DNA of 64,000 nucleotides from Siminovitchia thermophila (GCF_016909185.1 NZ_JAFBFH010000022.1:1-64000); one strand, 5' to 3'; counted from the stretch's first letter, positions 53,394 to 63,115 are shown. Made by a program: numbers and translations. Notes: generated by a model from the letters alone, not told the origin.

Positions 53394-54604
53394 GTATATG
53401 GGAAAGCTTTAAAATTGCGTTATCCTCAATTTGGAACCATAAGATACGCTCACTGTTAACGATGCTCGGCATTATTATCGGGGTGGCGGCCGTTATCATC
53501 ATCGTGGCCATTGGACAAGGTGCCAAGACAGAAATGACAGACGAGTTATTCAGCATGGATAAAAATATTGTGGAACTGTATTATGAGGAGGATATGTCAG
53601 AAGATGGAATGGCCATGATGACGGGGGAACAGCCGGAATTATCTACGGCCGATATAGAAACTCTTGCCGAAGTTCCGGGGGTAGAAGCCGTTTTGGCAAC
53701 AAACATGGCTTCGGGAAGCCTGTTGGTGGATGATGAGCAGGTTGACCTGGAGATTACGGGTGTTGGAAGCGAGTTTTTTTCGGCAAGAGATATTCAAGTT
53801 GTTGAAGGGCGGCCCCTGAACCAACTGGATAATGACGGGATGAACCGGGTACTCATGATTGATACCGTAGCCAAGAAAAAGCTTTTTAAAGACAGCGATG
53901 AAGTCGTCGGAGAAGTGGTTGATGTAAACGATAATCCATATAAAATTGTCGGTGTTTATGAGTCCCCGGTCCCGGAGCAATTCCGATTTTCAGAAAATGG
54001 GGAAGCGTTAATGCCGAGGTCGGTTGTTTCCATGATGTTTGGAACGATGGAAATAGAAAGTCTGGCGGTTATAGCCAATAATCCCGAGAGAATATCGGAA
54101 ATAGGACAGGAAGCGGCAGACACACTGACAGAAGCGAAAGGATTGGAAGAAGACCAAGGCCGGTACGCTATCTTCGATTTCTCCGAATATGAAAAAGAGT
54201 TTAATACGGTTATTACGGTAATGACATTGTTTATCGGCAGTATCGCGGCCATATCCTTGCTCGTTGGCGGGATTGGTGTCATGAATATTATGCTCGTATC
54301 CGTGACGGAACGAACGAGGGAAATTGGTTTGAGAAAGGCGCTTGGAGCCACACGCGGGAAAATACTTCTACAGTTTTTAATTGAGTCGATTACGCTAACC
54401 TCGTTGGGCGGCTTGTTGGGAATTAGTTTGGCTTTCTTTGTCTCAATGCTGATTTCCATTTTTGCGCCGATAAACGCCATTGTGAGTCCGCTCGTCGTCC
54501 TAATCGGAGTTGGATTTTCTGCATTCATCGGGGTTATCTTTGGAATTCTTCCAGCTAATAAAGCTTCCAAATTGAGCCCGATCGACGCATTGCGTTATGA
54601 GTAA
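53390..54604 (+). CDS. ABC transporter permease (MacB/YknZ-like, FtsX fold)
   Basis: A 404-residue permease with the MacB layout. TM1 near residues 18-40 (IRSLLTMLGIIIGVAAVIII) is followed by an extracytoplasmic MacB_PCD domain of about 220 residues. Three C-terminal membrane segments form the FtsX domain (GSIAAISLLVGGIGVMNIML, TERTREIGLRKALGATRGKI and a LPANKASKLSPIDALRYE end). It completes a mechanotransmission-type efflux pump. A terminator follows at 54625. Confidence 0.92.
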   Translation: MSIWESFKIALSSIWNHKIRSLLTMLGIIIGVAAVIIIVAIGQGAKTEMTDELFSMDKNIVELYYEEDMSEDGMAMMTGEQPELSTADIETLAEVPGVEAVLATNMASGSLLVDDEQVDLEITGVGSEFFSARDIQVVEGRPLNQLDNDGMNRVLMIDTVAKKKLFKDSDEVVGEVVDVNDNPYKIVGVYESPVPEQFRFSENGEALMPRSVVSMMFGTMEIESLAVIANNPERISEIGQEAADTLTEAKGLEEDQGRYAIFDFSEYEKEFNTVITVMTLFIGSIAAISLLVGGIGVMNIMLVSVTERTREIGLRKALGATRGKILLQFLIESITLTSLGGLLGISLAFFVSMLISIFAPINAIVSPLVVLIGVGFSAFIGVIFGILPANKASKLSPIDALRYE

Positions 54605-54624
54605 CAACTAAATATACGAACATG

Positions 54625-54664
54625 AGTAGCACAGACCAAGACCAAGGTTTGTGCTACTTTTTGT
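54625..54664 (+). terminator. Rho-independent terminator of the efflux operon
   Basis: AGTAGCACAGACC (54625-54637) pairs with GGTTTGTGCTACT (12 of 13), followed by a T run. It lies 20 bases after the permease stop. Confidence 0.85.
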
Positions 54665-55114
54665 TAAAGCAGAAGTGAAAAAAGGCAAAACAGCTCATGA
54701 ACAGTTTATATCTCTATTTAAAAGAGACGGCCTCTAACGTCTCAGATGCGGAACTGGCAATACCTGCTCTTGGAAAATGTTTAAATTGGCTAACCATACA
54801 AGAAGCTTTTCGGGAAGAACTATTGTACTTAATCCTAAATTGTCATAAAAATACAAAAATATCAAACGTGGGAAAATATAGAAAATTAAAGCGATTTATG
54901 TTATTATATATGCTGTTAGATGTAAGCGTGTTATCGGTAAATTTTATAAAAAGGGGACGCATTTTATAGAGCAGCATAATCTTAAGTACCATAATAAATA
55001 TTAGTTGTTAAGCTTTGAAACCAAATAGGCGCAAAATAATATCTATAGTGATAACGCTGGTGAAGAGTGAGATATTAAACTTCGCAAGCAAGTTAAAAAG
55101 AGGAGAAATGAAAA
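54665..55114 (+). other. Gap with one doubtful small ORF
   Basis: A 90-codon frame (54697-54969) starts MNSLYLYLKETASNVSD. It lacks a ribosome binding site and matches no family I recognise. It may be a gene remnant. The rest of the gap is AT-rich up to the AGGAGA box of the secreted protein gene. Confidence 0.25.
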
Positions 55115-56416
55115 TTGAAAAAAATAAATTTTTGTTTTTTTACTGTGCCTTGTTTTTTAACAGTAATATTGCTCTTTCCCAATTTAATCATTGCTGAAAA
55201 TAAAGACCAAGAGAGGGATATCCTTTTCTTAGGAAAATATTCTAAAGACGAAATACACCAAATCACGGAAACTAGAAATTCAATAAAAAAAGTAGAAGGT
55301 GCGGATATAATTCCTAGTTTTAGTGATGATATTAGTTCAGAAAATATAAACAAATATGATTCTATAGCTGTTTCATATGAAGTAGTTAAAAACAACAAAT
55401 CACTATCAAAAAAGTTAAAAGAGAATCTGGAGAATGGAAAGAAAGTATATTTATATGGGGATCTTACTTTTGAGGATTATAGTAAAGTTTTAGAAGTTGA
55501 TATATCGTTAGACACAAAGACTAGAAATAATGAAGTGAAGAAATTGGTATTTGGAAATAATAATAACAATGGCAACGATAGTAAAACTTTGGAAATAGAG
55601 GCTATTGATAAGTTGCAAATAATTGGGTATTCCCTAAACAAAGAAGATAATATTAAAGTTCTTGGTTTAAATATAAGTCACCATGATGAGAATGGAAAAA
55701 CAGAAATTATACCGGACTCACTTTACTTAAAAGGAATATTAAGATATGAACAAAAAGATATAGAAAATGACTCAGTTACACTAAATAATGTTCCTGGTGA
55801 GCCAGTTTTACGAAATGATGTGTTACTTGTTGGAGAAGCATTTTATATAACAGATATAGTAGGAGAAATTCAGTCGAATTGGTATTTGTATAAATTACTT
55901 GACGAACAAGACCCTGATTGGGATTATTTTTTACTTGATAATGCTGTAAAACCAAAAATCATGAAACATAATGGGAGTTTTTTTGGATCCACATGGAGAG
56001 CAACCTTTATGCGTATAAATCATATCTTACCATCTCACCTAAAAAGTAGATTGATAGAATCTACTCCAAAAGATACTGAAGGAGATGATTATGGAAATTA
56101 CTCTCTATCAATTTCTTTTCCCTGGCAGATTTCATTTACAATACCTTACAGAAGTAAGCCCACTATACAATTAGATGAAGATTTGAAACTGAATCAATCT
56201 GATTGGTATGTTGAAGCACAAATGTTTGGTAAATACAGAGGGCTTGAATCGAGTAGAGAGCAGTATAGATTTATTACTGCATGGACAGCTGGAACTGACC
56301 ATCCTGTAGGTAATAATATAACAGAAATGATAGTTAGAAACTATGTTGAATTTACATCAGGAATAGATGCTTCAACAGATACGGGAAATCAGTTTTTAGT
56401 TAGGTATAGGCACTAA
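55115..56416 (+). CDS. Secreted protein of unknown function
   Basis: A 433-residue protein with a clear signal peptide (basic start MKKINF, hydrophobic core, cleavage likely after NLIIA). I recognise no family. The N-terminal 200 residues are rich in Lys, Asp, Asn and Glu, with a YLYGDLTFEDYSKVLEVDI stretch. The C-terminal half has an aromatic, beta-rich look (SNWYLYKLLDEQDPDWDYFL, FGSTWRATFMRINHIL, FPWQISFTIPYRSKP). The gene is markedly more AT-rich than its neighbours, a sign of transfer. The TTG start at 55115 is set by AGGAGA eight bases upstream. An ATG at 55108 in another frame yields only 29 codons. Confidence 0.7.
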   Translation: MKKINFCFFTVPCFLTVILLFPNLIIAENKDQERDILFLGKYSKDEIHQITETRNSIKKVEGADIIPSFSDDISSENINKYDSIAVSYEVVKNNKSLSKKLKENLENGKKVYLYGDLTFEDYSKVLEVDISLDTKTRNNEVKKLVFGNNNNNGNDSKTLEIEAIDKLQIIGYSLNKEDNIKVLGLNISHHDENGKTEIIPDSLYLKGILRYEQKDIENDSVTLNNVPGEPVLRNDVLLVGEAFYITDIVGEIQSNWYLYKLLDEQDPDWDYFLLDNAVKPKIMKHNGSFFGSTWRATFMRINHILPSHLKSRLIESTPKDTEGDDYGNYSLSISFPWQISFTIPYRSKPTIQLDEDLKLNQSDWYVEAQMFGKYRGLESSREQYRFITAWTAGTDHPVGNNITEMIVRNYVEFTSGIDASTDTGNQFLVRYRH

Positions 56417-56462
56417 AATTAGAATTAACTAAATTTTAAATATATATTTTTTTCTGCGCTTG

Positions 56463-56506
56463 AACCTTTTTCAAGTTCGTTGTTGGCTTGTTGAAGGTTT
56501 TTTCTT
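56463..56506 (+). terminator. Terminator after the secreted-protein gene
   Basis: AACCTTTTTCAAG pairs with CTTGTTGAAGGTT (11 of 13), followed by a T run ending near 56506. Confidence 0.75.
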
Positions 56507-56564
56507 TTTTGCGAACTGGAGATGAAGAAGCATTTATGGTAAAAAGCAAAGGAGGACAAACCAA

Positions 56565-57029
56565 TTGAAAACTGCTTTAGAAGCTTTTGTGGGAAGAAAC
56601 ATAGAGTACTATGAAGAAAAATGGAAAAATGAATACAGTTGGAATTGGGCAGCTTTCTTTTTAACATTTTTATGGTTAGGTTATAGAAAAATGTATGGGG
56701 TTATCTTTGGTTTCGTGGGGTTAAACTTATTGATTGATTTTATATTATACTTTGTTACACACGAGATTTATTCGACTACTAGTAGTACCATAATGAGCAT
56801 TATATTTTTCATAATTCCCTCAACTGTTTTAGGCTATACAGGTAACTATTTTTATAAAAGACAAGCTGAAAAAAATATAATCTATCTAAATAAGTTGAAT
56901 TATGATACAAGTGAAAGCATGAGCGAACTAAGAAAAAAGGGAGGGGTGAGTTCAATTGGATTAATGTTAGCCATTAAAATAATGATGATGTATTATTTTC
57001 TCTCACAGATTATGTATGTGATACTATGA
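56565..57029 (+). CDS. DUF2628-like small membrane protein
   Basis: A 154-residue protein. The N-terminus contains WNWAAFFLTFLWLGYRKMYG, the signature of the DUF2628 family, whose members often follow a zinc ribbon or sit near stress genes. Three to four membrane segments are visible, with a KKGGVSSIGLM loop before the last. The TTG start at 56565 follows GGAGG. It is AT-rich like the secreted protein before it, and the two may have arrived together. Function unknown. Confidence 0.72.
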   Translation: MKTALEAFVGRNIEYYEEKWKNEYSWNWAAFFLTFLWLGYRKMYGVIFGFVGLNLLIDFILYFVTHEIYSTTSSTIMSIIFFIIPSTVLGYTGNYFYKRQAEKNIIYLNKLNYDTSESMSELRKKGGVSSIGLMLAIKIMMMYYFLSQIMYVIL

Positions 57030-57087
57030 GATTTGAGCGCTTATCATAGTAATGCAATGGTAGAAATGAATGATTGTAATCTAAAGG

Positions 57088-57128
57088 AAGTCGATGTTCC
57101 CTAAGGATAGAAAGTGCATCGATTTTTT
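57088..57128 (+). terminator. Possible terminator after the DUF2628-like gene
   Basis: TCGATG (57091-57096) faces CATCGA (57117-57122), followed by seven T residues. The stem is short and the loop is 20 bases. Confidence 0.45.
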
Positions 57129-57242
57129 TGGATAGTAATGAATGTAGTATCCTGTCTCATATCCCGAATGGGGAAAATAAGTTACTGACCATTCATGTAA
57201 AGCTGGATGGCAAAAACCTATAACCTCGCATATATTTCAAGA

Positions 57243-57319
57243 GGCGGGGCGACGTAGAGGATGCACAAAGTGCAAGCGAAGTGTCAGACAAGGAAAGCAC
57301 GGACTACATCGCCTACGCC
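57243..57319 (+). ncRNA. Candidate structured RNA or imperfect inverted repeat
   Basis: GGCG-GG-GCGACGTAG (57243-57257) can pair with CTACATCGC-CTA-CGCC (57304-57319), a stem of 12-13 pairs with a small internal loop. It encloses a GCAC-AAA-GTGC hairpin. The region is far more GC-rich than the surrounding 57030-57400 gap, which has no gene. No known family is recognised and the strand is not certain. Confidence 0.3.
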
Positions 57320-57402
57320 CAAAGATAAAGCGCGCAAGCTTTCTTGGAGGACGTTTGCTGGCTGGCTTGTAAACAGAGTTGCGGATTCGTTGTTCCATTC
57401 CG

Positions 57403-57858
57403 TCATTTGATCGTTGATATGACGGCTTTTTCGATTTCCTGGTAACTTGTACATCGGCATATATTGGATGACAGCCAGTTTTTCATCACATCTTTTGACG
57501 GGTTGCCATTATGTTGAAGGAGCGAATGGCAATTGAGGATGAAGCCCGGTGTACAGTAGCCGCATTGGAATGCGAAATGCTCGACAAAAGCCCGCTGTAT
57601 GGGGGCATCCCGCAAACCTTCGATTGTTGTGATGGTATGGCCGGAAGCTTCGACAGCAAGCATAATACATGATTTAAAAGGCAGAGTGTCAACGAGTACA
57701 GTACAGGCCCCGCAATCACCATTCAGGCATCCTGGTTTCGCGCCCGTCAAGCCAAGCTTTTGGCGAAGAACGTATAAGAGCGTTTCCCCTGCGAGTACCT
57801 CAACTTCAACGATTTCCCCGTTTATGTCCATCTCGACTGTAAATCTTTGTTTTTCCAC
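57403..57858 (-). CDS. Xanthine-dehydrogenase-family [2Fe-2S] subunit
   Basis: A 151-residue iron-sulfur subunit that carries electrons from the molybdenum site to FAD. The plant-type cluster ligands are in GCLNGDCGACTVLVD with a later KSC. The second cluster ligands are in FQCGYCTPGFILNCHSLL and NICRCTSYQEI. The gene overlaps the FAD subunit by one base. The order (large, FAD, Fe-S) on the minus strand gives one operon. Confidence 0.93.
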   Translation of the reverse strand: MEKQRFTVEMDINGEIVEVEVLAGETLLYVLRQKLGLTGAKPGCLNGDCGACTVLVDTLPFKSCIMLAVEASGHTITTIEGLRDAPIQRAFVEHFAFQCGYCTPGFILNCHSLLQHNGNPSKDVMKNWLSSNICRCTSYQEIEKAVISTIK

Positions 57859-58676
57859 TAAGCTCCCTCCATTTCCATGATAAAATCCATCAACATGTTT
57901 CGCAAAACGAACAGGCGATATTCTCTTGATCCTTCAATGTCATCAAGGATAGGATCAGGTACTTGTTGCAAGGTGTGTTCAACTCTGCTTGCAAACGATA
58001 AACCCGTCCTGTTGATGGCTGTTTCCATTGCGGATGAGCGAAAAGGAAAGGGGCAAAGCCCGCTGAATGCCAGTCTGAGTTGTCCATCCGCTTTGACAGC
58101 CGCTCCGGTAATGAGGGGATAGCCGGTATCCCATTGCTTTCGTATTTTTCGCGAAATGTAGGGAAGCTGTAGAAAGTCTGTATCTGTTAGAATTTGGACG
58201 AGAAGCCGCCCTTCTTCCAGAATTAGTTCTGTGATCGGCACTTCTTTTACCCCTTGCATATCTGCGACTAGAACATGGCTGTTCGCCAGCAGAAAAGGCA
58301 AAATCGCTTCCCGGTAAAATATTTTTCCGCAAATATTTCCTCCAATCGTAATCTTGTTTCGGGAGGTACGGTCGGCCACTTCACTGGAAACATCCGCTAA
58401 TAATGGAAAGATATTTCGATTTTCAAGAGCGGTCAAAGGAACGGACGCGCCAATCGTTAAAAATGGAGATGATGTTTGTAAAACCATACATTCCGGAATT
58501 CCTTTTATATCAATAATGGAACCTGGCGTATCTATGTTCAATCGGCCAAGTGTTAAAATTTCGGTTCCTCCGGACCAATACATTGGCTGTTTATCGTCCT
58601 GTTTTAGTGTTTGGAACAAATTCACGGCTTCCTGTAATGTTGTTGGCTTGTAATACTCTACATAGGCTGGCAGCAC
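57858..58676 (-). CDS. Xanthine-dehydrogenase-family FAD-binding subunit
   Basis: A 272-residue FAD subunit (CoxM/PucC type). It has YWSGGTEILTLGRLN and the FAD-phosphate motif KITIGGNICGKIFYREAI, with a C-terminal CODH_FAD_C domain. It starts four bases after the large subunit stop. It passes electrons from the iron-sulfur subunit to the final acceptor. Confidence 0.9.
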   Translation of the reverse strand: MLPAYVEYYKPTTLQEAVNLFQTLKQDDKQPMYWSGGTEILTLGRLNIDTPGSIIDIKGIPECMVLQTSSPFLTIGASVPLTALENRNIFPLLADVSSEVADRTSRNKITIGGNICGKIFYREAILPFLLANSHVLVADMQGVKEVPITELILEEGRLLVQILTDTDFLQLPYISRKIRKQWDTGYPLITGAAVKADGQLRLAFSGLCPFPFRSSAMETAINRTGLSFASRVEHTLQQVPDPILDDIEGSREYRLFVLRNMLMDFIMEMEGA

Positions 58677-58679
58677 TGC

Positions 58680-60998
58680 TTACATCCTCCTTTCTTTTGT
58701 TCTCCATAACAATTCAGGGGTGAGAGGCAAATGGTGAAGATCCACTTGCAACGCCGTGGACAAAGCGTTTGCCAACGCGGCCGGCATGCCGATGAGGCCA
58801 TGCTCGCCAACTCCCCGCGCCCCATACGGCGCATCTATTTGAAGGGATTCTACAAAGTCGACGATATACTCGGGCTGTTCCCCGTACCGAATCGGCTGGT
58901 ATGTTCGCAATTGCGGGTTAAGTACTCGCGCGTGTTGATCAAAAATAAAGGTTTCCCGGCCTGCAAAGGACAGGCCCATGCTCATGGCTCCCGTTACTTG
59001 CCCTTCTGCGGCCTTTTGATTTAATACTTTGCCAATGTCGATGACGGATATCGCTTTTACTAAACGGTATTCGTATGTTCTTGTATCGACTTCAACTTCG
59101 ACACCTTGGGCTCCGACAGTCCACTCAGGCCCGTGTTTGCCTGCGCCGGTTTCTTTATTGAGCTTCGTCATGTGTCTTAAGGTGTATGTTCCGCTTCCGA
59201 TAATCTGTCCGCCAATTGATATGCCGCTGGGAAACGTATAGCCGTAGGCTATCTCTTTTACCGCAATATGAATGGTTGGGTCATCTCGTAAAAATATTTT
59301 TTCATAACCGACTTCCAAATCTTCAATCGGGGCAAGCAAAATGCAGGAAGCTCTCTCCTTTAATTGAAAAATAACATCATCCGCCGCATTCAAAAGGGCT
59401 CTTCCAGCCATGAAAGTTCCCCGGCTGGCAACGGTTTTCCAATGTTCCGGTGTATGTTGCGTATGAACGGTCATTTGAACGTGGATGTTCTCAACCGGCA
59501 TTTTTAACTTTTCCGATAACATCTGTGCCAAGATCGTTTTAGTTCCCGTGCCGATTTCAACAACGCCGGAAATGATATTGATGCTTCCATCCGGATTGAA
59601 CATTAAAATGACTCCTGAACTAGAATTTGTGTCGATCGTGGAGTTTTTCCAAAGGCAGCTGATCCCTTTGGCTCTTACTTTGTTCTTGCCAACGGCGGTG
59701 ATCCGTCCTTCATCCCAACGGATCAGTTCCTTCAATCTGGATAGGCACTGTCGTACATTTCCGACATTGCTCGTATTCAGTTTTACTTGGGAAGGTGACG
59801 TATCGCCGGGCCTGATCGCATTTTTATATCTGAACTCGAGGGGATCCATGTTCAATTTATTGGCGAGCATATCCATCGTCCGCTCAAAGGCAAAGTGGAC
59901 TTCCGAGTGGCTGAATCCTCTAAACGGACCGGGATACGGATGGTTCGTGTACATGCTAAGTGAGTCGCAATAAATATGTTCAATCCGGTAAGGCCCCGTA
60001 CAATCGACGGCACCCGCCCGAGCCAAGTCAGTCGATTTATCGGAATAGGCTCCGCTGTCCCATAAATACAGCAATTCCGCCGCCTTTAATAGTCCATTTT
60101 TCGTGCATCCAAGTTTTATCGTCGCGTCCAGCCCGATATGCCCCGGAGCCGTGACCATATCTTCTTCCCTGTTGTTGGCGATTTTCACTAATCTGCCGTT
60201 TACCGCTTTGGAGGCGATATACGCCAGAATCTCCAGTTGTATGGACGCTTTTCCGCCATATCCTCCTCCGACCAAGGGTGTTTTGACAATGATGTTGCCT
60301 GAGGGAATTTGAAAATACGCGGCAATCAGTTTTTTGATCATAAAGGGGGCCTGCGATGACGAAGTAATTTCAATGATCCCATTATCATGAATTTGAGCGA
60401 GGGAACAACGTGTTTCCATTGCGGCATGGTCTGAGGGATGGAACGAATAGGAGGCAAGTACAGTGACATCGCTCTCTTCCCAGCCCTTTTGCATATTTCC
60501 TTTGCGAATTTTTATTTTTGATGCGATGTTTGTTCCGGGTACGGGATACACGCCCTCTATTTTGTGATAACTGCCAAGCTGTTCATGAAGGAGCGGGGCG
60601 GCTCGGTGCAGTGCTTCGCGCGGGGAGTTTACAACTGGAAGGGGATCATATGCAACTTGGACTTGATTGGCCGCAAGCTGAGCGGTTGCCATGCTATCCG
60701 CGACAACAATCGCAACAACTTCTCCGTAATAACGCACCCGGTCGACAGCGACTGGCGGACGATCCCGAATCTCTTCACCGGTGAGCGGTAAGTTATCGCC
60801 TGTAATAATCGCTCGGACCCCTTTTATTTTGAGGGCATCGGATATGGTAATCTGGACGATTTTTGCATGAGCGTAGGGGCTTGTAACCAGTTTTCCGTCC
60901 AACATGCCCACTGTTTCATCATCATTTGTATATTTCGCTTTCCCGGTCACTTTTTCCCAAGATTCTTTACGATACACACTTTTCCCAATAAACTTCAT
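58680..60998 (-). CDS. Xanthine-dehydrogenase-family molybdopterin-binding subunit
   Basis: The 772-residue catalytic subunit of a molybdenum hydroxylase. KVTGKAKYTNDD begins the a/b-hammerhead domain. The cofactor-binding domain contains PLVGGGYGGKASIQLEILAY and PYPGPFRGFSHSEVHFAFE, and the catalytic-base motif RGVGEHGLIG is near residue 729. The CO-dehydrogenase active-site Cys loop is absent. ATG follows GGAGTG. Purines (as with PucD) or other N-heterocycles are candidate substrates. No purine transporter or cofactor gene is adjacent, so the substrate stays open. Confidence 0.9.
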   Translation of the reverse strand: MKFIGKSVYRKESWEKVTGKAKYTNDDETVGMLDGKLVTSPYAHAKIVQITISDALKIKGVRAIITGDNLPLTGEEIRDRPPVAVDRVRYYGEVVAIVVADSMATAQLAANQVQVAYDPLPVVNSPREALHRAAPLLHEQLGSYHKIEGVYPVPGTNIASKIKIRKGNMQKGWEESDVTVLASYSFHPSDHAAMETRCSLAQIHDNGIIEITSSSQAPFMIKKLIAAYFQIPSGNIIVKTPLVGGGYGGKASIQLEILAYIASKAVNGRLVKIANNREEDMVTAPGHIGLDATIKLGCTKNGLLKAAELLYLWDSGAYSDKSTDLARAGAVDCTGPYRIEHIYCDSLSMYTNHPYPGPFRGFSHSEVHFAFERTMDMLANKLNMDPLEFRYKNAIRPGDTSPSQVKLNTSNVGNVRQCLSRLKELIRWDEGRITAVGKNKVRAKGISCLWKNSTIDTNSSSGVILMFNPDGSINIISGVVEIGTGTKTILAQMLSEKLKMPVENIHVQMTVHTQHTPEHWKTVASRGTFMAGRALLNAADDVIFQLKERASCILLAPIEDLEVGYEKIFLRDDPTIHIAVKEIAYGYTFPSGISIGGQIIGSGTYTLRHMTKLNKETGAGKHGPEWTVGAQGVEVEVDTRTYEYRLVKAISVIDIGKVLNQKAAEGQVTGAMSMGLSFAGRETFIFDQHARVLNPQLRTYQPIRYGEQPEYIVDFVESLQIDAPYGARGVGEHGLIGMPAALANALSTALQVDLHHLPLTPELLWRTKERRM

Positions 60999-61023
60999 CG
61001 TACAGTCACTCCATCCGTTTTCG

Positions 61024-61052
61024 GTTATAGTAACATCTTATGATGATGGTAA
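61024..61052 (-). promoter_or_regulatory. Possible promoter of the molybdoenzyme operon
   Basis: On the minus strand TTACCA (61047-61052) and TATAAC (61024-61029) are 17 bases apart, 25 bases before the start codon. GGTTA/TAACC arms around this region (61023-61054) could also bind a regulator. Confidence 0.45.
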
Positions 61053-61286
61053 CCGGTAACATTCATCAACCTTAAGGGAATCAACCAAGACTTGATGATC
61101 CGTTGAAATGGATGGGGCGTAAAGGAAATAAGGGATTACCATATTTTTGTTAAATGGCGAAAGTCGGCTAGTCGTATTTTCGGTGCTTTCGTTATGAAGC
61201 TGGTGTATAGGTTGTACCGGTCAGATTGCTTTGTTAATTTTTTGTAAATATCCTTTGTTTTTATGTTAAGTTCCTGTAAATGCGCT

Positions 61287-61312
61287 TAAATTGTAACGAT
61301 TTATGTCGATTT
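61287..61312 (+). promoter_or_regulatory. Sigma-D-like promoter of the chemoreceptor gene
   Basis: TAAA (61287-61290), 14 bases, then GTCGATTT (61305-61312) resembles the motility sigma-factor consensus (TAAA, 15 bases, GCCGATAT). It lies about 110 bases before the methyl-accepting chemotaxis gene, as expected for a flagellar-regulon gene. Confidence 0.5.
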
Positions 61313-61421
61313 AATGTATGACAAATTGGAATTACGGAGTTGATGATCTATTTGAGTTGACGAACGTGCAATGCCATTGTTCATAATTTTATCGGATAAA
61401 AAAGTGGGCGGTGTATGAGTG

Positions 61422-63053
61422 ATGAATTGGTTTTTCAATTTAAAAGTGGGAGTGAAGTTGACCTCGGCTTTTCTCATTATCGCACTCCTTCAAGCCGGTA
61501 CAGGTATGATCGCACTATCGCAAATGAGCAAAATCAATCAAGAGGCAGAAACGATGTATCGTGAAAGCCTTATCCCCACTCAAGAACTGGGGGAAGCCCG
61601 GAACCTTGTTCAGCAATTAAGATTGGCGAGCCGGGACTTATATTTATACCCGGAAGAAGCGGACAAGAAAGTGGAAGAAATAAAAAAAATGAAAGAACAA
61701 GTTGCGGCACACATTGAGGCATACAGTTCAAGTCAATTAACAAAAGAGCAAAAAGTGAAGTTGGCGCAATTCAATAATAAATGGGAATCCCATAATATTT
61801 CTTATGATCAAGCCGTTCAGTTAATACTTGAAGGCAAACAGGCCGATTACTTGTTAACCATTAATGCGGGTTTGCTCAAATTTCAAAATGAGATGTTTGA
61901 TGGGTTGAATGAGTTGATGCAATCAGAGACAGCGTTGGCTGAAAAAGGTCAAAAAGATGCCGAATCGGCTTATGAAACGACTCTCGTCATAATGACGGGC
62001 ATTATTTTTTTCATTTTTATACTCAGTATAGTGTCTGGTATGTTCATTGCCAAAATGATTTCCCGTCCGCTGCGGCAAGTAGCTCGTTTAGTTGAAAATG
62101 TGGCTGATGGCGATTTATCGGAGACAACCAAAATACAGACAAAAGATGAAGTGGGAGTTCTTGCCCAATCGATCAACAAAATGATCTTAAACTTGAGAGC
62201 CACAATCCAACATATTTTAAGTGCGGCGGAAAATTTATCCGTTTCTTCCGGGCAGGTTTCCGCAAGCACTGACGAGGCTGCAAGAGCCAGTACGAACCAG
62301 GCAAATGTTGCACAAACGATGAACGAGTTGTTGAAAGAATTATCGGACGCTATCAGCTCGGTTGCACAAAACACGGAAGAAGCTGTAAAATTGGCCCATC
62401 AGACAATAGAGATTGCCGAAGATGGAGAAAAAGTCGTTCAATCTTCTGTAGAAGTGTCCGAAAAGGTTAGTGCGCAAATATCCAGCTTGGAAGATGGATC
62501 AACAAAAATCGGAGAAATCATCAAAGTGATGGATGAAATTGCTGAACAAACGAACCTCCTTGCTCTGAATGCGGCCATTGAAGCAGCTCGGGCAGGTGAA
62601 CAGGGACGGGGATTTGCAATCGTTGCAGAAGAAGTTCGTAAATTGGCAGAAAGAAGTGTTGAAGCGACAGATGAAATCTCAAGGATCGTAAAAACGATGC
62701 AAGAAGCGATTATCCGCAGTGTAAAGTCTGTTGAAGAAGGAGTCATCAAAACGAAACAATCAGGTGAGGGTTTTGAAAAAATCATTACCATGATTCATCA
62801 CACGAGAGATAAAGTAACAGAAATTGCGAGTGCAAGCGAAGAGCAAGCCGCACAATCTTCAGAAGTCCTTTCTTATATAGAAACCATTTCGGCCACAACC
62901 GAAGAAACGGCTGCCAGCAGTGAAGAAACGGCATCAACGGCAAATAACTTGACCAATTTGGCGACGAAATTAAATGCTTCAGTCGCAGCGTTTACTTTAC
63001 ACAAAAAAGACCGTATTTCTTCTTCAATTGAAAACCCCAAAGCGGCTCCATAA
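61422..63053 (+). CDS. Methyl-accepting chemotaxis protein
   Basis: A 543-residue chemoreceptor. TM1 is near residues 9-31, followed by a four-helix-bundle (4HB_MCP) ligand domain (about 35-180), TM2 near 187-210, HAMP (about 211-265) and a long signalling coiled coil. The CheA/CheW-binding tip is clear: [20 protein letters not shown], then [19 protein letters not shown] 61422 was preferred; the GTG codon just before it is in frame. The protein ends in a short flexible tail without a CheR pentapeptide. The sensed signal is unknown. Confidence 0.95.
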   Translation: MNWFFNLKVGVKLTSAFLIIALLQAGTGMIALSQMSKINQEAETMYRESLIPTQELGEARNLVQQLRLASRDLYLYPEEADKKVEEIKKMKEQVAAHIEAYSSSQLTKEQKVKLAQFNNKWESHNISYDQAVQLILEGKQADYLLTINAGLLKFQNEMFDGLNELMQSETALAEKGQKDAESAYETTLVIMTGIIFFIFILSIVSGMFIAKMISRPLRQVARLVENVADGDLSETTKIQTKDEVGVLAQSINKMILNLRATIQHILSAAENLSVSSGQVSASTDEAARASTNQANVAQTMNELLKELSDAISSVAQNTEEAVKLAHQTIEIAEDGEKVVQSSVEVSEKVSAQISSLEDGSTKIGEIIKVMDEIAEQTNLLALNAAIEAARAGEQGRGFAIVAEEVRKLAERSVEATDEISRIVKTMQEAIIRSVKSVEEGVIKTKQSGEGFEKIITMIHHTRDKVTEIASASEEQAAQSSEVLSYIETISATTEETAASSEETASTANNLTNLATKLNASVAAFTLHKKDRISSSIENPKAAP

Positions 63054-63078
63054 TGATTTTCAACAGCGGCATAACGGT

Positions 63079-63115
63079 CTGATCCCGAAGCAACAGCGGG
63101 TTCAGGCTTTTTTTC
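63079..63115 (+). terminator. Terminator after the chemoreceptor gene
   Basis: CTGATCCCG (63079-63087) pairs with CGGGTTCAG (8 of 9), followed by a run of seven T. Confidence 0.75.
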
